NCBI RefSeq assembly: GCF_022844465.1 | Contig: NZ_JALHLP010000002.1 | Coordinates: 310,001-374,000, forward strand | Reading direction: 5' to 3' | DNA length: 64,000 bases | Origin: Bradyrhizobium sp. | GTDB taxonomy: Bacteria; Pseudomonadota; Alphaproteobacteria; Rhizobiales; Xanthobacteraceae | Shown here: piece by piece, positions 8,690-18,004 of the stretch | How the letters are laid out: each line of letters begins with the position of its first letter | How positions within the stretch are numbered: the first letter of the stretch is position 1 | The notes under the pieces: model-generated | Told to the model about the DNA's origin: nothing | The model's input: the letters and a program-made list of their open reading frames with translations, nothing else | The model's database searches: none | Program-made: the position numbers and the translations under genes

Positions 8690-9504
8690 GCGAGGTTGCC
8701 GTGCATCGCGGGAGCTCGGCGCGCCGCATCCAGGCGATGGTGTTGCGCTACTGGTACCTGCTGATGTCGTCCTGGCCGCGGCTGCTGGAACTGGTCTACT
8801 GGCCGGCGCTGCAGATCATCACCTGGGGGTTCCTGCAGACCTACCTTACCCAGACCTCCGGGTTCTTTGCGCGCGCCGGCGGCTCGCTGATCGGCGCCGT
8901 GATCCTGTGGGACATCCTGTTCCGCGGCCAGCTCGGACTTTCGATCTCGTTTCTCGAGGAGATGTGGGCGCGCAATCTCGGCAACCTGATGATGAGTCCG
9001 CTGCGGCCGATCGAGTTCCTGATCTCGCTGATGATCATGAGCCTGATCCGGCTCGCGATCGGCGTGATTCCGATGACGCTGCTGGCGCTGGTGTTCTTTG
9101 ACTTCAACTTCTTCGCGATCGGACTGCCGCTGATCGCTTTCTTCTGCAACCTGATCTTCACCAGCTGGTCGATCGGGATTTTCGTTTCGGGTCTGGTGCT
9201 GCGCAACGGACTGGGCGCCGAGAGCATCGTGTGGACGCTGATGTTCGGCCTGATGCCGCTCGCCTGCGTCTATTATCCGGTCGCCGTGCTGCCGGGCTGG
9301 TTGCAGTACCTGGCATGGACGCTGCCGCCGACCTATGTGTTCGAGGGCATGCGCGCGCTGTTGATCGACGGGGTGTTCCGGAGCGACCTGATGGTCTACT
9401 CGCTCGTCATCAACGCGGTGCTGCTGGCCGCCTCGTTTGCGATCTTCCTGGCGCTCTTGCGCAGCGCCAAGCGCCATGGGTCGCTGCTCGGCGGCGGCGA
9501 ATAG
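8686..9504 (+). CDS. ABC-2 type transporter permease
   Basis: A 272-residue inner-membrane permease with about six hydrophobic segments and a family-typical YYPVAVLPGWLQYLAWTLPP stretch near the end of the domain. It is the membrane partner of the ATPase encoded immediately upstream, with the start codon inside the ATGA overlap at 8686-8689. The order ATPase-permease with one copy of each implies a homodimeric transporter. No periplasmic adaptor or outer-membrane component is adjacent. The gap to phaZ is 122 bases and contains a candidate phaZ promoter, so phaZ is probably transcribed on its own. Confidence 0.9.
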   Translation: MSEVAVHRGSSARRIQAMVLRYWYLLMSSWPRLLELVYWPALQIITWGFLQTYLTQTSGFFARAGGSLIGAVILWDILFRGQLGLSISFLEEMWARNLGNLMMSPLRPIEFLISLMIMSLIRLAIGVIPMTLLALVFFDFNFFAIGLPLIAFFCNLIFTSWSIGIFVSGLVLRNGLGAESIVWTLMFGLMPLACVYYPVAVLPGWLQYLAWTLPPTYVFEGMRALLIDGVFRSDLMVYSLVINAVLLAASFAIFLALLRSAKRHGSLLGGGE

Positions 9505-9567
9505 GCCAGTTCCAGTGTTTTTACGGTCATTTCGCTTGAATTTGGGGTGTATACCGCCCCCCGCGCA

Positions 9568-9608
9568 TTGACGCTTAATTACCCTTTCGGCAGTATGCTG
9601 CGGCGCAA
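9568..9608 (+). promoter_or_regulatory. Candidate phaZ promoter with overlapping PhaR-like motif
   Basis: TTGACG at 9568-9573 and CAGTAT at 9591-9596 are spaced by 17 bases and resemble a sigma-70 type promoter, with a weak -10 box. TGCTGCGGCGCAA at 9596-9608 overlaps the -10 end and fits CTGC-N3-GCAA, the same pattern seen in front of the esterase gene. A repressor bound there would block transcription. Both parts are visual matches without experimental support. Confidence 0.35.
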
Positions 9609-9626
9609 AACAGGGATCAAAGATAG

Positions 9627-10955
9627 ATGCCGATTGGTGAATTTGGCGGCGCACCGCCACTGGTGGCCGAAGGCAGTCCGGCGCTCACGACGCCGATGTA
9701 TTGGATGTACGAAATGGGCCATGCGTCGCTCAATCCGGCGCGTGCCGTGACCGACGCCACCAAGATCCTGTTTCAAAATCCGCTTAATCCCTGGTCGCAC
9801 ACCGAATTCGGCAAATCGATCGCCGCGGCCTGCGAATTGTTCGAGCGCACCACGCGTCGTTACGGCAAGCCCGAATGGGGTCTCGATACCACGGAAGTCA
9901 ACGGCGTTCGCACGCCGGTCGAAATCCGCTCGATCTGGGAAAAGCCGTTCTGCCGGTTGCTGCACTTCGATCGCAAGCTGACGCGGCCCCTGCGCAACCC
10001 GCAGCCGCGGGTGCTGATCGTGGCGCCGATGTCCGGTCACTACGCCACGCTGTTGCGCGGAACGGTCGACGCTTTCCTGCCGAGCCACGAAGTCTACATC
10101 ACCGACTGGACCGACGCGCGGATGGTGCCGGTCACCGAGGGCCGCTTCGACCTCGAGGACTATGTCGACTATGTGATCGAGATGCTGCATGTGCTCGGCG
10201 GCAACATGCATGTGGTCGCGGTGTGCCAGCCATCGGTGCCCGTGCTCGCCGCGGTCTCGGTGATGGAAGCGGCCCGCGATCCCTTTGTGCCGGTGTCGAT
10301 GACGCTGATGGGCGGCCCGATCGACACCAGGCGCAACCCGACCGCGGTCAACAACCTCGCTGCCGAGCGCGGCATCGAATGGTTCCGCAACCATGTCATC
10401 ACCAAGGTGCCGTTTCCGCATCCCGGCATGATGCGCGACGTCTATCCGGGCTTCCTGCAGCTGTCGGGCTTCATCAGCATGAATTTCGACCGCCACAGCG
10501 ACGCCCACAAGCGCCTGTTCAGCAACCTGGTGAAGGGTGACGGCGATCTGGTCGACAAGCATCGCGAGTTTTACGACGAGTATCTCGCGGTGATGGATCT
10601 GACCGCGGAATATTACCTGCAGACGGTCGATGTCGTGTTCGTCAAGCACGCGCTGCCGAAGGGCGAGATGACCCATCGCGGCAAGCCCGTCGATCCATCG
10701 AAGATCCGGCGCGTCGCGCTGATGACGGTGGAAGGCGAGAACGACGACATCTCCGGTCTCGGGCAAACCGAAGCGACGCATGCGCTTTGCTCGTCGATTC
10801 CCGATCATCGCCGCGTGCATTACGTGCAAAAAGGCGTTGGGCATTACGGCGTGTTCAACGGTTCACGGTTTCGATCTGAAATCGTGCCGCGCATCTCCGA
10901 TTTCATGATGTCTGCGGCGACTGCAAAGCCGACATTGGTAGCTGCGGCGGAATAG
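9627..10955 (+). CDS. phaZ: Intracellular polyhydroxybutyrate depolymerase
   Basis: A 442-residue depolymerase of the Cupriavidus PhaZa1 type, which mobilises amorphous PHB granules inside the cell. Unlike serine esterases, this family uses a cysteine nucleophile; here it is C200 in VVAVCQPSVP. The acid and histidine of the triad probably lie in EGENDDISG and GVGHYGVF near the C-terminus. There is no signal peptide, as expected for a granule-bound cytoplasmic enzyme. The ATG at 9627 gives the usual length. The gene stands alone between an ABC exporter and a metallopeptidase gene. phaA, phaB and phaR are 40 kb away in this window. Confidence 0.93.
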   Translation: MPIGEFGGAPPLVAEGSPALTTPMYWMYEMGHASLNPARAVTDATKILFQNPLNPWSHTEFGKSIAAACELFERTTRRYGKPEWGLDTTEVNGVRTPVEIRSIWEKPFCRLLHFDRKLTRPLRNPQPRVLIVAPMSGHYATLLRGTVDAFLPSHEVYITDWTDARMVPVTEGRFDLEDYVDYVIEMLHVLGGNMHVVAVCQPSVPVLAAVSVMEAARDPFVPVSMTLMGGPIDTRRNPTAVNNLAAERGIEWFRNHVITKVPFPHPGMMRDVYPGFLQLSGFISMNFDRHSDAHKRLFSNLVKGDGDLVDKHREFYDEYLAVMDLTAEYYLQTVDVVFVKHALPKGEMTHRGKPVDPSKIRRVALMTVEGENDDISGLGQTEATHALCSSIPDHRRVHYVQKGVGHYGVFNGSRFRSEIVPRISDFMMSAATAKPTLVAAAE

Positions 10956-11122
10956 CCCGCGCCGGCCGTCCGGTTGCCTCGATCGATAAGATGCTGACGA
11001 GACTGACAGAAATACAGATTCGCGCCTGATTCAAAGAATGAACCCAGATTCGATTTTTGGCAGTGCCTCAAGGCGCCAAACCAGCCCAAAAATTTCCCTC
11101 CCAACCACAGCCGGTAGGGGTA

Positions 11123-11155
11123 ATTTGCCTAAAACCCCCTGTATATTGGGCAAAT
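11123..11155. promoter_or_regulatory. Inverted repeat upstream of the metallopeptidase gene
   Basis: ATTTGCC (11123-11129) and GGCAAAT (11149-11155) form a 7-bp inverted repeat with a 19-base centre, in AT-rich DNA about 80 bases before the ATG at 11238. The spacing would suit a dimeric regulator bound on one face of the helix. An alternative in-frame ATG at 11154 falls inside the repeat, which argues against that start. No regulator is identified. Confidence 0.3.
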
Positions 11156-11237
11156 GATTTGTTTTTGCGCGGAGAGATTTCATTGGCGGCGGATATGGCA
11201 GAATTCAGGGGAACTCTTGCTCCCCGGACTGTCAGAC

Positions 11238-11993
11238 ATGGCTACGCGCGCGCTCCTGTATCGGCGGCCTGCCGAACCCGCGACTCTATTGGTCAAGCAC
11301 GGCTCGCAATTCTTTGCGATTCGGCTGCGCCGGCATCGCCGCGCGCGTCGTTACACGCTGCGCATTCATCCGACCGACCGCGAGGCGATCCTGACCATGC
11401 CGCCGCGCGGCACGCTTGCTGAAGCCAAGGAATTTGCGCGGCTTCACGGTGGCTGGATCGCCGCGCGTCTCGGCCGCCTGCCCAAGGCGGCGCCGTTTCA
11501 GGCCGGCACCGTGCTGCCGCTGCGCGGCATGCCGCACCGGATCGTGCATCGCGCCGGCGAGCGCGGCACGGTGTGGACGGAGATCCGCGACAGCGGCGAG
11601 AAGATTCTGTGTGTTGCCGGCGGCGACGAGCACATGGAGCGGCGCGTGCACGACTTTCTCAAGCGTGAAGCGCGCAAGGAATTGCACAAGGCGTCGCTGG
11701 CCTACGCCGCAGACCTTGGCGTCAAGGTCAAGCGGGTTTCGATTCGCGATCAGTCGAGCCGCTGGGGTTCATGCACCTCGGCTGGATCGTTGTCGTTTTC
11801 CTGGCGTCTGATTCTCGCGCCGCCCTACGTGCTGGACTATCTCGCCGCGCACGAGGTCGCGCACCTCGTCGAGATGAATCATTCGGCGAGGTTCTGGCGG
11901 GTGGTCGGCCGGGTATGCGGCCATGTCGAGCGCGCCAAGCGCTGGCTCGACACCCATGGCAACGACCTGCATCGCTACGGCATCCAGGATTAG
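11238..11993 (+). CDS. YgjP/SprT-like zinc metallopeptidase (M48-type)
   Basis: A 251-residue protein with the YgjP-like metallopeptidase domain. The zinc site is HEVAHLVEMNHSARFW (HExxH plus a third ligand histidine), preceded by the conserved QSSRWGSCTSAGSLSFSWRL stretch. The family is assigned to zinc-dependent proteases of the WLM/SprT type, but its cellular substrate is generally unknown. The frame is open from 11154. I use the ATG at 11238 because it starts the conserved sequence and leaves a 282-base spacer after phaZ. It converges with the penicillin-binding protein gene, with only 28 bases between stops. Confidence 0.85.
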   Translation: MATRALLYRRPAEPATLLVKHGSQFFAIRLRRHRRARRYTLRIHPTDREAILTMPPRGTLAEAKEFARLHGGWIAARLGRLPKAAPFQAGTVLPLRGMPHRIVHRAGERGTVWTEIRDSGEKILCVAGGDEHMERRVHDFLKREARKELHKASLAYAADLGVKVKRVSIRDQSSRWGSCTSAGSLSFSWRLILAPPYVLDYLAAHEVAHLVEMNHSARFWRVVGRVCGHVERAKRWLDTHGNDLHRYGIQD

Positions 11994-12021
11994 GCCCTCT
12001 ATCCGGCGCTTGGCGATCCCC

Positions 12022-14247
12022 CTAGCGCCCGAACAGCCGATCCACCAGCCAGCCATCCAGACCCGCCGCCGGCTCCGGACGTGCGGAGGACGGCGCCGAC
12101 GTTCGCGTCGGCGGCGGCCGATGGCCGCTCTCAGCGACGACCGGCGCGAGCGGGGCTGGCGTCCGTCCCGATGAAGCCGGCGCGCTGATGTGCGAGGCGG
12201 CTTGCGTCAGGTTCGACAGCCCCCAGCCCGCCTGTGCAATCGGCAAACCCGCCGCCGGCAGGCCCTGGTGGGCCGCGCGCATGAAGCGGGTCCAGATCGT
12301 CACCGGCAAGCCGCTGCCGCTTGCCTTGCGGGTTGGTGAATTGTCGTCATTGCCGAGCCAGACTCCGGTGACGAGGTTGGCGGTGTAGCCGATGAACCAG
12401 GCATCGCGGAAATCCTGGCTGGTGCCGGTCTTGCCGGCAGCGATCCAGCCGGGAACCTCGGTCTTGCGGGCGGTGCCCGACAGCAGCGTCTCCCGCAACA
12501 TGGTGTTCATGGCCGCGGCATGGCGCGGGTCGATCACCTGGCCGGGCCGATCGGGGGGCCGCGCGTACAGCAGCTTGCCGTCCTGGGTGCGGATCCTGGT
12601 CACGACATGCGGCGAAACGCCGAGCCCGCCATTGGCGAACGGCGCGTAGGCGCCCACCAGTTCGGTGAGCGAAACTTCGGAAGTCCCCAGTGCGAGCGAG
12701 GCGTTGGGCTCGAGTTTCGAGGAAATGCCGAGGCGGTGCGCGGCGCGAACCACGTTCTTTGGCCCGACCTCCATCCCCAGCCGCACCGCTACAGTGTTGA
12801 GCGAATTCGCCAGCGCCTGCGTCAGCGTCACCGCGCCAAAATACTCGTGGGTGTAGTTCTCGGGTCGCCAGCCCTTGATGTCGAGCGGCGCATCCAGCCG
12901 GGTTGTTTCCGGCGTCAGCCCAGCCTCGATCGCGGTCAGATAGACAAACGGCTTGAACGCCGAGCCGGGCTGGCGTCGGGCGGTGACCGCGCGGTTGTAC
13001 TGGCTCTCGGCGTAGTTCCGGCCACCGACCATGGCCCGCACCGAGCCGTCAGGCGTCATCGCCACCAGCGCACCCTGGCTGACGTTGAACCTGACGCTCT
13101 TGGCGGCGAGTTCGTCGATGATGGCGGCTTCCGCCACCTTTTGCAGCTTCGGATCGATCGTGGTCTCGACCACGATGTTCTGGTCGATCTGGCCGACGAG
13201 GTCGTCGAGCACCTCGCCGATCCAGTCGGCGACGTAGTTGATGGTGCCGGCGTCGACCGGCTTCACATGGTAGGACGGATGCCCGGTCGAGGCTTTCGCC
13301 TGCGCTTGGGAAATGAACTTGGCCTCCGCCATCGCCGCCAGCACCAGCCGGGCGCGCTGCTCGGCGCCCTCCGGATTGCGGTTCGGCGCCAGCCGCGACG
13401 GCGACTTGACCAGGCCCGCCAGCATCGCGGCCTCCGCCAGGGTTACGTTTTTCGCCGACTTGCCGAAATAGCGCTGGGATGCCGCCTCGACGCCGTAGGC
13501 GCCGGACCCGAAATAGACGCGGTTCAGATAGAGCTCGAGGATTTCGTTCTTGGAATGCTTGCGCTCCAGCCACAGCGCCAGCTCGGCCTCCTGCAGCTTT
13601 CGCATCATGGTGCGTTCCTGGGTCAGGAACAGGTTCTTGGCGAGCTGCTGGGTCAGCGTCGATCCGCCCTGCGAGACCCCGCGGTGCAGCACATTGGCGA
13701 GCGCGGCGCGCGCGATGCCGACGGGGTCGACGCCGTAATGCGAATAGAAGCGGCGGTCTTCGATGGCGATGAAGGCCTTCGGCAGGTGGGGCGGCAGCTC
13801 CTTCAGCGCGACATTGGCGCCGGGCATTTCGCCGCGCGTGGTCAGCACGCTGCCGTCGAGGCCGACGATCTGGATCGTCGGCGGTCGCTTCGGAATTTCC
13901 AGCGAATGGATCGCTGGCAGGTGGGCGCCGACCCAGACCACGACGCCGACAAAGGCGATCACGGCCCACAGGCCGAACACCGCGCCCCAGTATAGCAGGC
14001 GGCCGAGGCGGATCCGACGCGATCTTGCGCGACGCCTTGCGCCGCTGCGACCCGCGCGCGGCTTGCGCTCGCGCGCCGGCTCGTCGTCGTCCTCGTCTTC
14101 GGGCCTGGGCTTTTGCGCCGGTTTCCTCGGCTTGTCGTCGGCGACCTGGACGCGGTCGGCAGGCGACAGTCGCAGGTCCGCCAGCGCTGCCGGAAGCCCG
14201 AACAGCGGCTCCTTGCGTCCGCCGCTCCTTTTCCGTCCCCACGCCAT
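12022..14247 (-). CDS. Bifunctional penicillin-binding protein, class A (PBP1-type)
   Basis: A 741-residue peptidoglycan synthase. Residues 1-80 are cytoplasmic and strongly charged (acidic run EDEDDDE, then arginine-rich). One membrane anchor spans about 84-107. The glycosyltransferase (GT51) domain follows, with catalytic glutamate in IEDRRFYSHYGVDP and the GGSTLTQQLAKNLF motif. The transpeptidase domain has SxxK in RQPGSAFKPF, SLN in ANSLNTVAVR and KTGTSQDF. The C-terminus is proline- and alanine-rich. It polymerises lipid II and cross-links stem peptides at the periplasmic face. The second, monofunctional glycosyltransferase of the window is mtgA at 43077. Confidence 0.93.
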   Translation of the reverse strand: MAWGRKRSGGRKEPLFGLPAALADLRLSPADRVQVADDKPRKPAQKPRPEDEDDDEPARERKPRAGRSGARRRARSRRIRLGRLLYWGAVFGLWAVIAFVGVVVWVGAHLPAIHSLEIPKRPPTIQIVGLDGSVLTTRGEMPGANVALKELPPHLPKAFIAIEDRRFYSHYGVDPVGIARAALANVLHRGVSQGGSTLTQQLAKNLFLTQERTMMRKLQEAELALWLERKHSKNEILELYLNRVYFGSGAYGVEAASQRYFGKSAKNVTLAEAAMLAGLVKSPSRLAPNRNPEGAEQRARLVLAAMAEAKFISQAQAKASTGHPSYHVKPVDAGTINYVADWIGEVLDDLVGQIDQNIVVETTIDPKLQKVAEAAIIDELAAKSVRFNVSQGALVAMTPDGSVRAMVGGRNYAESQYNRAVTARRQPGSAFKPFVYLTAIEAGLTPETTRLDAPLDIKGWRPENYTHEYFGAVTLTQALANSLNTVAVRLGMEVGPKNVVRAAHRLGISSKLEPNASLALGTSEVSLTELVGAYAPFANGGLGVSPHVVTRIRTQDGKLLYARPPDRPGQVIDPRHAAAMNTMLRETLLSGTARKTEVPGWIAAGKTGTSQDFRDAWFIGYTANLVTGVWLGNDDNSPTRKASGSGLPVTIWTRFMRAAHQGLPAAGLPIAQAGWGLSNLTQAASHISAPASSGRTPAPLAPVVAESGHRPPPTRTSAPSSARPEPAAGLDGWLVDRLFGR

Positions 14248-14478
14248 GCCAAACGCCGCTCACGCCCTTCCGACGCACGCTAGCGCGGGCAGTTTAAGGG
14301 TCGGTTAAGGAGAGGTTAATCCGGGATTAGGAGGTGCGGCGGCGCGTGGTAGAAAGAAAGCGGTGCGGGCGAACGCCCGTCGCGCGATTGACGCGGGGGT
14401 GGAGTCCGCGTCGCGTTGCGATAGCGCGTCCACGGCAAAAAGACAGGTACCAGGTTAAAGCTGGACGAGGAGAAAGCG

Positions 14479-14904
14479 ATGGGTCACATCGATCCGACCA
14501 GGGAAGTATTCGCGCAATTCCGGGCCAATGACCGGCCGGGCCCGATCCACATGCTCAACCTGGTCCGGCTGCGCGCGCAGGCGGCCTATCCCGATGGCCG
14601 CAAGGCGACGGGCGCGGAAGCCTATGCGGCCTATGGCAGGGAAAGCGCGCCGGTCTTCGCGCGGCTGGGCGGCCGGATCGTGTGGCAGGGGCGGTTCGAG
14701 CTGATGCTGATCGGGCCCGCGGACGAGCGCTGGGACCATTGCTTCATCGCCGAGTATCCAAGTGTCGCGGCGTTTGCGGAGATGATCCGCGATCCGCTCT
14801 ACCGCGAGGCGGTCAAGCACCGCCAGGCCGCGGTCGAGGATTCGCGCCTGATCCGGCATGCCGTGCTGCCGGTGGGAAACGCATTCGGCGAGATTCCGGC
14901 GTAA
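14479..14904 (+). CDS. DUF1330 domain protein
   Basis: A 141-residue protein related to the DUF1330 family, small ferredoxin-like alpha/beta-barrel proteins without an assigned reaction. The typical pattern is visible: PIHMLNLVRLR, then AYAAYGRESAPVFARLGGRI and the terminal EYPSVAAFAEMIRDPLYRE, which ends in the usual residue-count helix. A GAGGAGA ribosome binding site lies 8 bases before the ATG at 14479. The gene is alone between the divergent penicillin-binding protein gene and the convergent glnD gene. No function can be assigned. Confidence 0.8.
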   Translation: MGHIDPTREVFAQFRANDRPGPIHMLNLVRLRAQAAYPDGRKATGAEAYAAYGRESAPVFARLGGRIVWQGRFELMLIGPADERWDHCFIAEYPSVAAFAEMIRDPLYREAVKHRQAAVEDSRLIRHAVLPVGNAFGEIPA

Positions 14905-15000
14905 GGGCGGCGCTGGCGCCGCCCTCGAAGCGGGAGCGCGTGATCCCGGCGCTTGCCGTTGAGCCTCGTCATCTGAACCTGCGTGGAGACTGAAAGCGGC

Positions 15001-17796
15001 TTAAGCCGCCGGCTGCGCGACGTCGTCCTCGCTGGCCAGCAGATGCAGCAGCGCGCTCTTGATCGCAGCCTGCCGCGTCGGCGCCGTGATCTGCGCGCCC
15101 AGCAGGTCGGTGACGTAGAACACGTCGCGGGCGCGCTCGCCAAAGGTTGCGACATGGGCGGAGGCAATGTTGAGGTTCAGCTTCGAGATCGCGGTGGTGA
15201 GCTGGTACAGCAGGCCGGGGCGGTCGAGGCCGGACACCTCGATCACGGTGTAGCGGTCCGACCACTGGTTGTTGATGGTGACTTCCGGCTCGACCACGAA
15301 GGCGCGCATCTTGCCGCGGTTGGCGGCCTTGCGCGCCACCGCCTCGGGCAGGCGCAATTTGCCTCCGAGCACCTGCTCGATCATTTCGCCGATGCGGGTG
15401 GCGCGGCGTCCCTCGTCCTCGTCGCGGTCGTACTCCCTGGAGATCGCGATGGTGTCGAGCGCGCGGCCGTCGGTGGTGGTGTAGATTTGCGCGTCGACGA
15501 TGTTGGCGCCGGCGGAAGCGCAGGCGCCCGCGATGATCGACAGCAGCCAGGGGTGGTCGATCGCAAGTATCGTCAGTTCGGTGACGGCGCGCGCCTCGTC
15601 GAAGCCGACATTGATCGAAAGCTGGTGTCCGGCCTGTTCGCTGGCCCGGAGAAACCGCGCATGGCGGATCTTGTGCGCAAGATCGACCTTGAGCCAGTAG
15701 GCAGGATAATGCCGCCCGATATAGGCGTTGAGCTCCCGCTCCGGCCATTCGGTAAAGGCGGCGCGGAACTCGGCCTGCGCCACGGCGATCCGCTGCGCCC
15801 GGTTCACTTCGGAGAAGCCGCCGGTCAGCACCGGCTCGGTTTCGTAATACAGCGTGCGCAGCAATTGCGCCTTCCAGCCGTTCCACACCCCGGGACCGAC
15901 GCCACGGATATCGGCGGTGGTCAGGATGGTCAGGAGCTTCATCTGCTCGACGGACTGCACGACGGTGGCGAAATTCTCGATCGTCTTGCGATCGGAAAGA
16001 TCGCGCGATTGCGCCACGGTGGACATCGTCAAATGCTGCTCGATCAGCCACGCCACCGTTTCGGTGTCGGCGACGCTGAAGCCGAGCCGCGGGCACAGCC
16101 GCCGCGCAACCCTGGCGCCCGCGATCGAGTGATCCTCGGGACGACCCTTGGCGATGTCGTGCAGCAGCGTGCTGATGTAGATTACCGCGCGATGATCGGG
16201 GCGGATCTTGCGGAACAGGTCGCTGGCGACCGCGAATTCGTCGTTGCCGCCGCGTTCGATCTCCTGCAGGTGGCCGATGCAGCGGATCAGGTGCTCGTCC
16301 ACCGTATAGTGGTGGTACATGTTGAACTGCATCATCGACACGATCTTGCCGAAGGCGCGAATGAAGTGGCCGAGCACGCCGGTTTCGTTCATGCGCCGCA
16401 ACACGTTCTCGGCGTTGTCGGAGGTCAGGATTTCCAGGAACAGCCGGTTGGCTTCGGGGTTTTCCCGAAGCTGGGTATCGATCAGCCTCAGCGAACGCGT
16501 CACCGTCCGCATCGCGTCGGGATGGAAGGCGAGGCTGTTCTTCTGCGCCAGCCGGAAAATCCTGATCAGGTTGACCGGGTCATGCTTGAAGACGTCGGGA
16601 GCGGCGAGGTTGATGCGGTTGTTGTCGATGATGAAGTCGTCGCTGTCGGGCACGCGCCGCCGCTGGGCGGCCGGCCGCAGCCGCGCCACCACGCGGCTCA
16701 ACACTGGCGCAGGCTTGGCCTGTTCCTCCTCCAGCTTCGCGCACAGGATCGCGGTGAGGTCGCCGACGGCCTTGGCGATCAGGAAGTAATGCTTCATGAA
16801 GCGTTCGACGTCCTGCATGCCGGGATGCGAGGTGTAGCCAAGCCGGACCGCGATCTCGCGCTGCAGGTCGAACGACAGTCGCTCCTCGGCGCGGCCGGAA
16901 ACGAAATGCAGGTTGCAGCGGACCGACCAGAGGAAGTCGGCGCAGCGGCGAAAGGTGCGGTATTCCTGGGCGTCGAACACGCCGCGCCCGACCAGTTCGT
17001 CGGTCTCGCGCACGCGGTAGACATATTTTGCGATCCAGAACAGCGTGTGCAGGTCGCGCAAGCCGCCCTTGCCATCCTTGACGTTGGGCTCGACCAGGTA
17101 GCGTGATTGCCCGGCGCGGCGATGACGATCCTCGCGTTCGGCGAGCTTGGCGGTGACGAAATCGGAAGCAGTTCCCTGCACCACGTCCCTGTCGAACCGC
17201 GCGAGCAGTTCGTCATAAAGCGGTTGGTCGCCGGTCAGGAAGCGCGTCTCGAGGATCGCGGTGCGGATCGTCATGTCGCCGCGCGCCTGCCGGATCGATT
17301 CGTCGACCGAGCGCGTGGCGTGGCCGACCTTCAGCCCCATGTCCCAAAGGCAGTAGAGGATGGCTTCCGCGACCTGTTCGCCCCAGGCGGTCTGCTTGTA
17401 GGGCAGGATGAACAACAGGTCGATGTCGGATTCCGGCGCCATCAGGCCGCGGCCGTAGCCGCCGGTCGCGACCACGGCCATGCGTTCGGCGCCGGAGGGG
17501 ATGTGCGAGCGATAGAGATGCCGCGTGGCGGCGGAATAAAGGATGCGGATGATCTCGTCCTGCATGAAGCACAGCCGCTCGGCGCAGCGGCGGCCGTGGC
17601 GGTCCCTCAGCAGCACCGCCTGCGCGGTGGCGCGCGCGGCGATCATCTCGCCCTTGAGCAATTGCGCCAGCGCCGAACGAAACACGTCCTCGCGGCCGGC
17701 GTGTTTTTCGGCGAGCGCATCGACCGCGGCGGTAATCCGCGCGGTATCGAAACGCTCATCCGCCCCGGAGCGGGCCTCGGTCACGACGCTGTCCAT
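15001..17796 (-). CDS. glnD: Protein-PII uridylyltransferase / uridylyl-removing enzyme
   Basis: A 931-residue bifunctional nitrogen sensor that uridylylates PII proteins when glutamine is low and removes UMP when it is high. Domain order is complete: nucleotidyltransferase with GGYGRGLMAPESDIDLL (GxG plus DxD), a linker domain, an HD domain with STLLHDIAKGRPEDHS, and two C-terminal ACT domains (ALTELTILAIDHP-like and VIEVSGLDRPGLLYQLTT). The open frame reaches 17844, but the ATG at 17796 follows GGGGAG at the right distance and matches usual rhizobial lengths. The gene is monocistronic here. With ptsP at 59500 it gives the window two nitrogen-status regulators. Confidence 0.96.
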   Translation of the reverse strand: MDSVVTEARSGADERFDTARITAAVDALAEKHAGREDVFRSALAQLLKGEMIAARATAQAVLLRDRHGRRCAERLCFMQDEIIRILYSAATRHLYRSHIPSGAERMAVVATGGYGRGLMAPESDIDLLFILPYKQTAWGEQVAEAILYCLWDMGLKVGHATRSVDESIRQARGDMTIRTAILETRFLTGDQPLYDELLARFDRDVVQGTASDFVTAKLAEREDRHRRAGQSRYLVEPNVKDGKGGLRDLHTLFWIAKYVYRVRETDELVGRGVFDAQEYRTFRRCADFLWSVRCNLHFVSGRAEERLSFDLQREIAVRLGYTSHPGMQDVERFMKHYFLIAKAVGDLTAILCAKLEEEQAKPAPVLSRVVARLRPAAQRRRVPDSDDFIIDNNRINLAAPDVFKHDPVNLIRIFRLAQKNSLAFHPDAMRTVTRSLRLIDTQLRENPEANRLFLEILTSDNAENVLRRMNETGVLGHFIRAFGKIVSMMQFNMYHHYTVDEHLIRCIGHLQEIERGGNDEFAVASDLFRKIRPDHRAVIYISTLLHDIAKGRPEDHSIAGARVARRLCPRLGFSVADTETVAWLIEQHLTMSTVAQSRDLSDRKTIENFATVVQSVEQMKLLTILTTADIRGVGPGVWNGWKAQLLRTLYYETEPVLTGGFSEVNRAQRIAVAQAEFRAAFTEWPERELNAYIGRHYPAYWLKVDLAHKIRHARFLRASEQAGHQLSINVGFDEARAVTELTILAIDHPWLLSIIAGACASAGANIVDAQIYTTTDGRALDTIAISREYDRDEDEGRRATRIGEMIEQVLGGKLRLPEAVARKAANRGKMRAFVVEPEVTINNQWSDRYTVIEVSGLDRPGLLYQLTTAISKLNLNIASAHVATFGERARDVFYVTDLLGAQITAPTRQAAIKSALLHLLASEDDVAQPAA

Positions 17797-18004
17797 GGTC
17801 TCCCCGATATCGGACGGCGCGCGGCCTGTCACGGGTGATTGCAAGCCGGATCGAGGCTAGGCCGCGGCCGGGCCGAATTCCAGCCCCAACCTGTTGAAAA
17901 GGCCGGTGTTCATAAAGACGGACGCGCGGCCGGCGGAAAGCCGGTGGTGACACCGGCTCGATCGCCGACTATATCCGATGCATCACCAAAGTGGGGAGAA
18001 GACG

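Noticed and set aside
14983..17106. A 707-residue open frame on the plus strand opposite glnD
   Set aside because: GlnD is complete on the other strand with all domains. In GC-rich DNA the antisense frame lacks stops. The protein has no recognisable domain and a composition typical of shadow frames.
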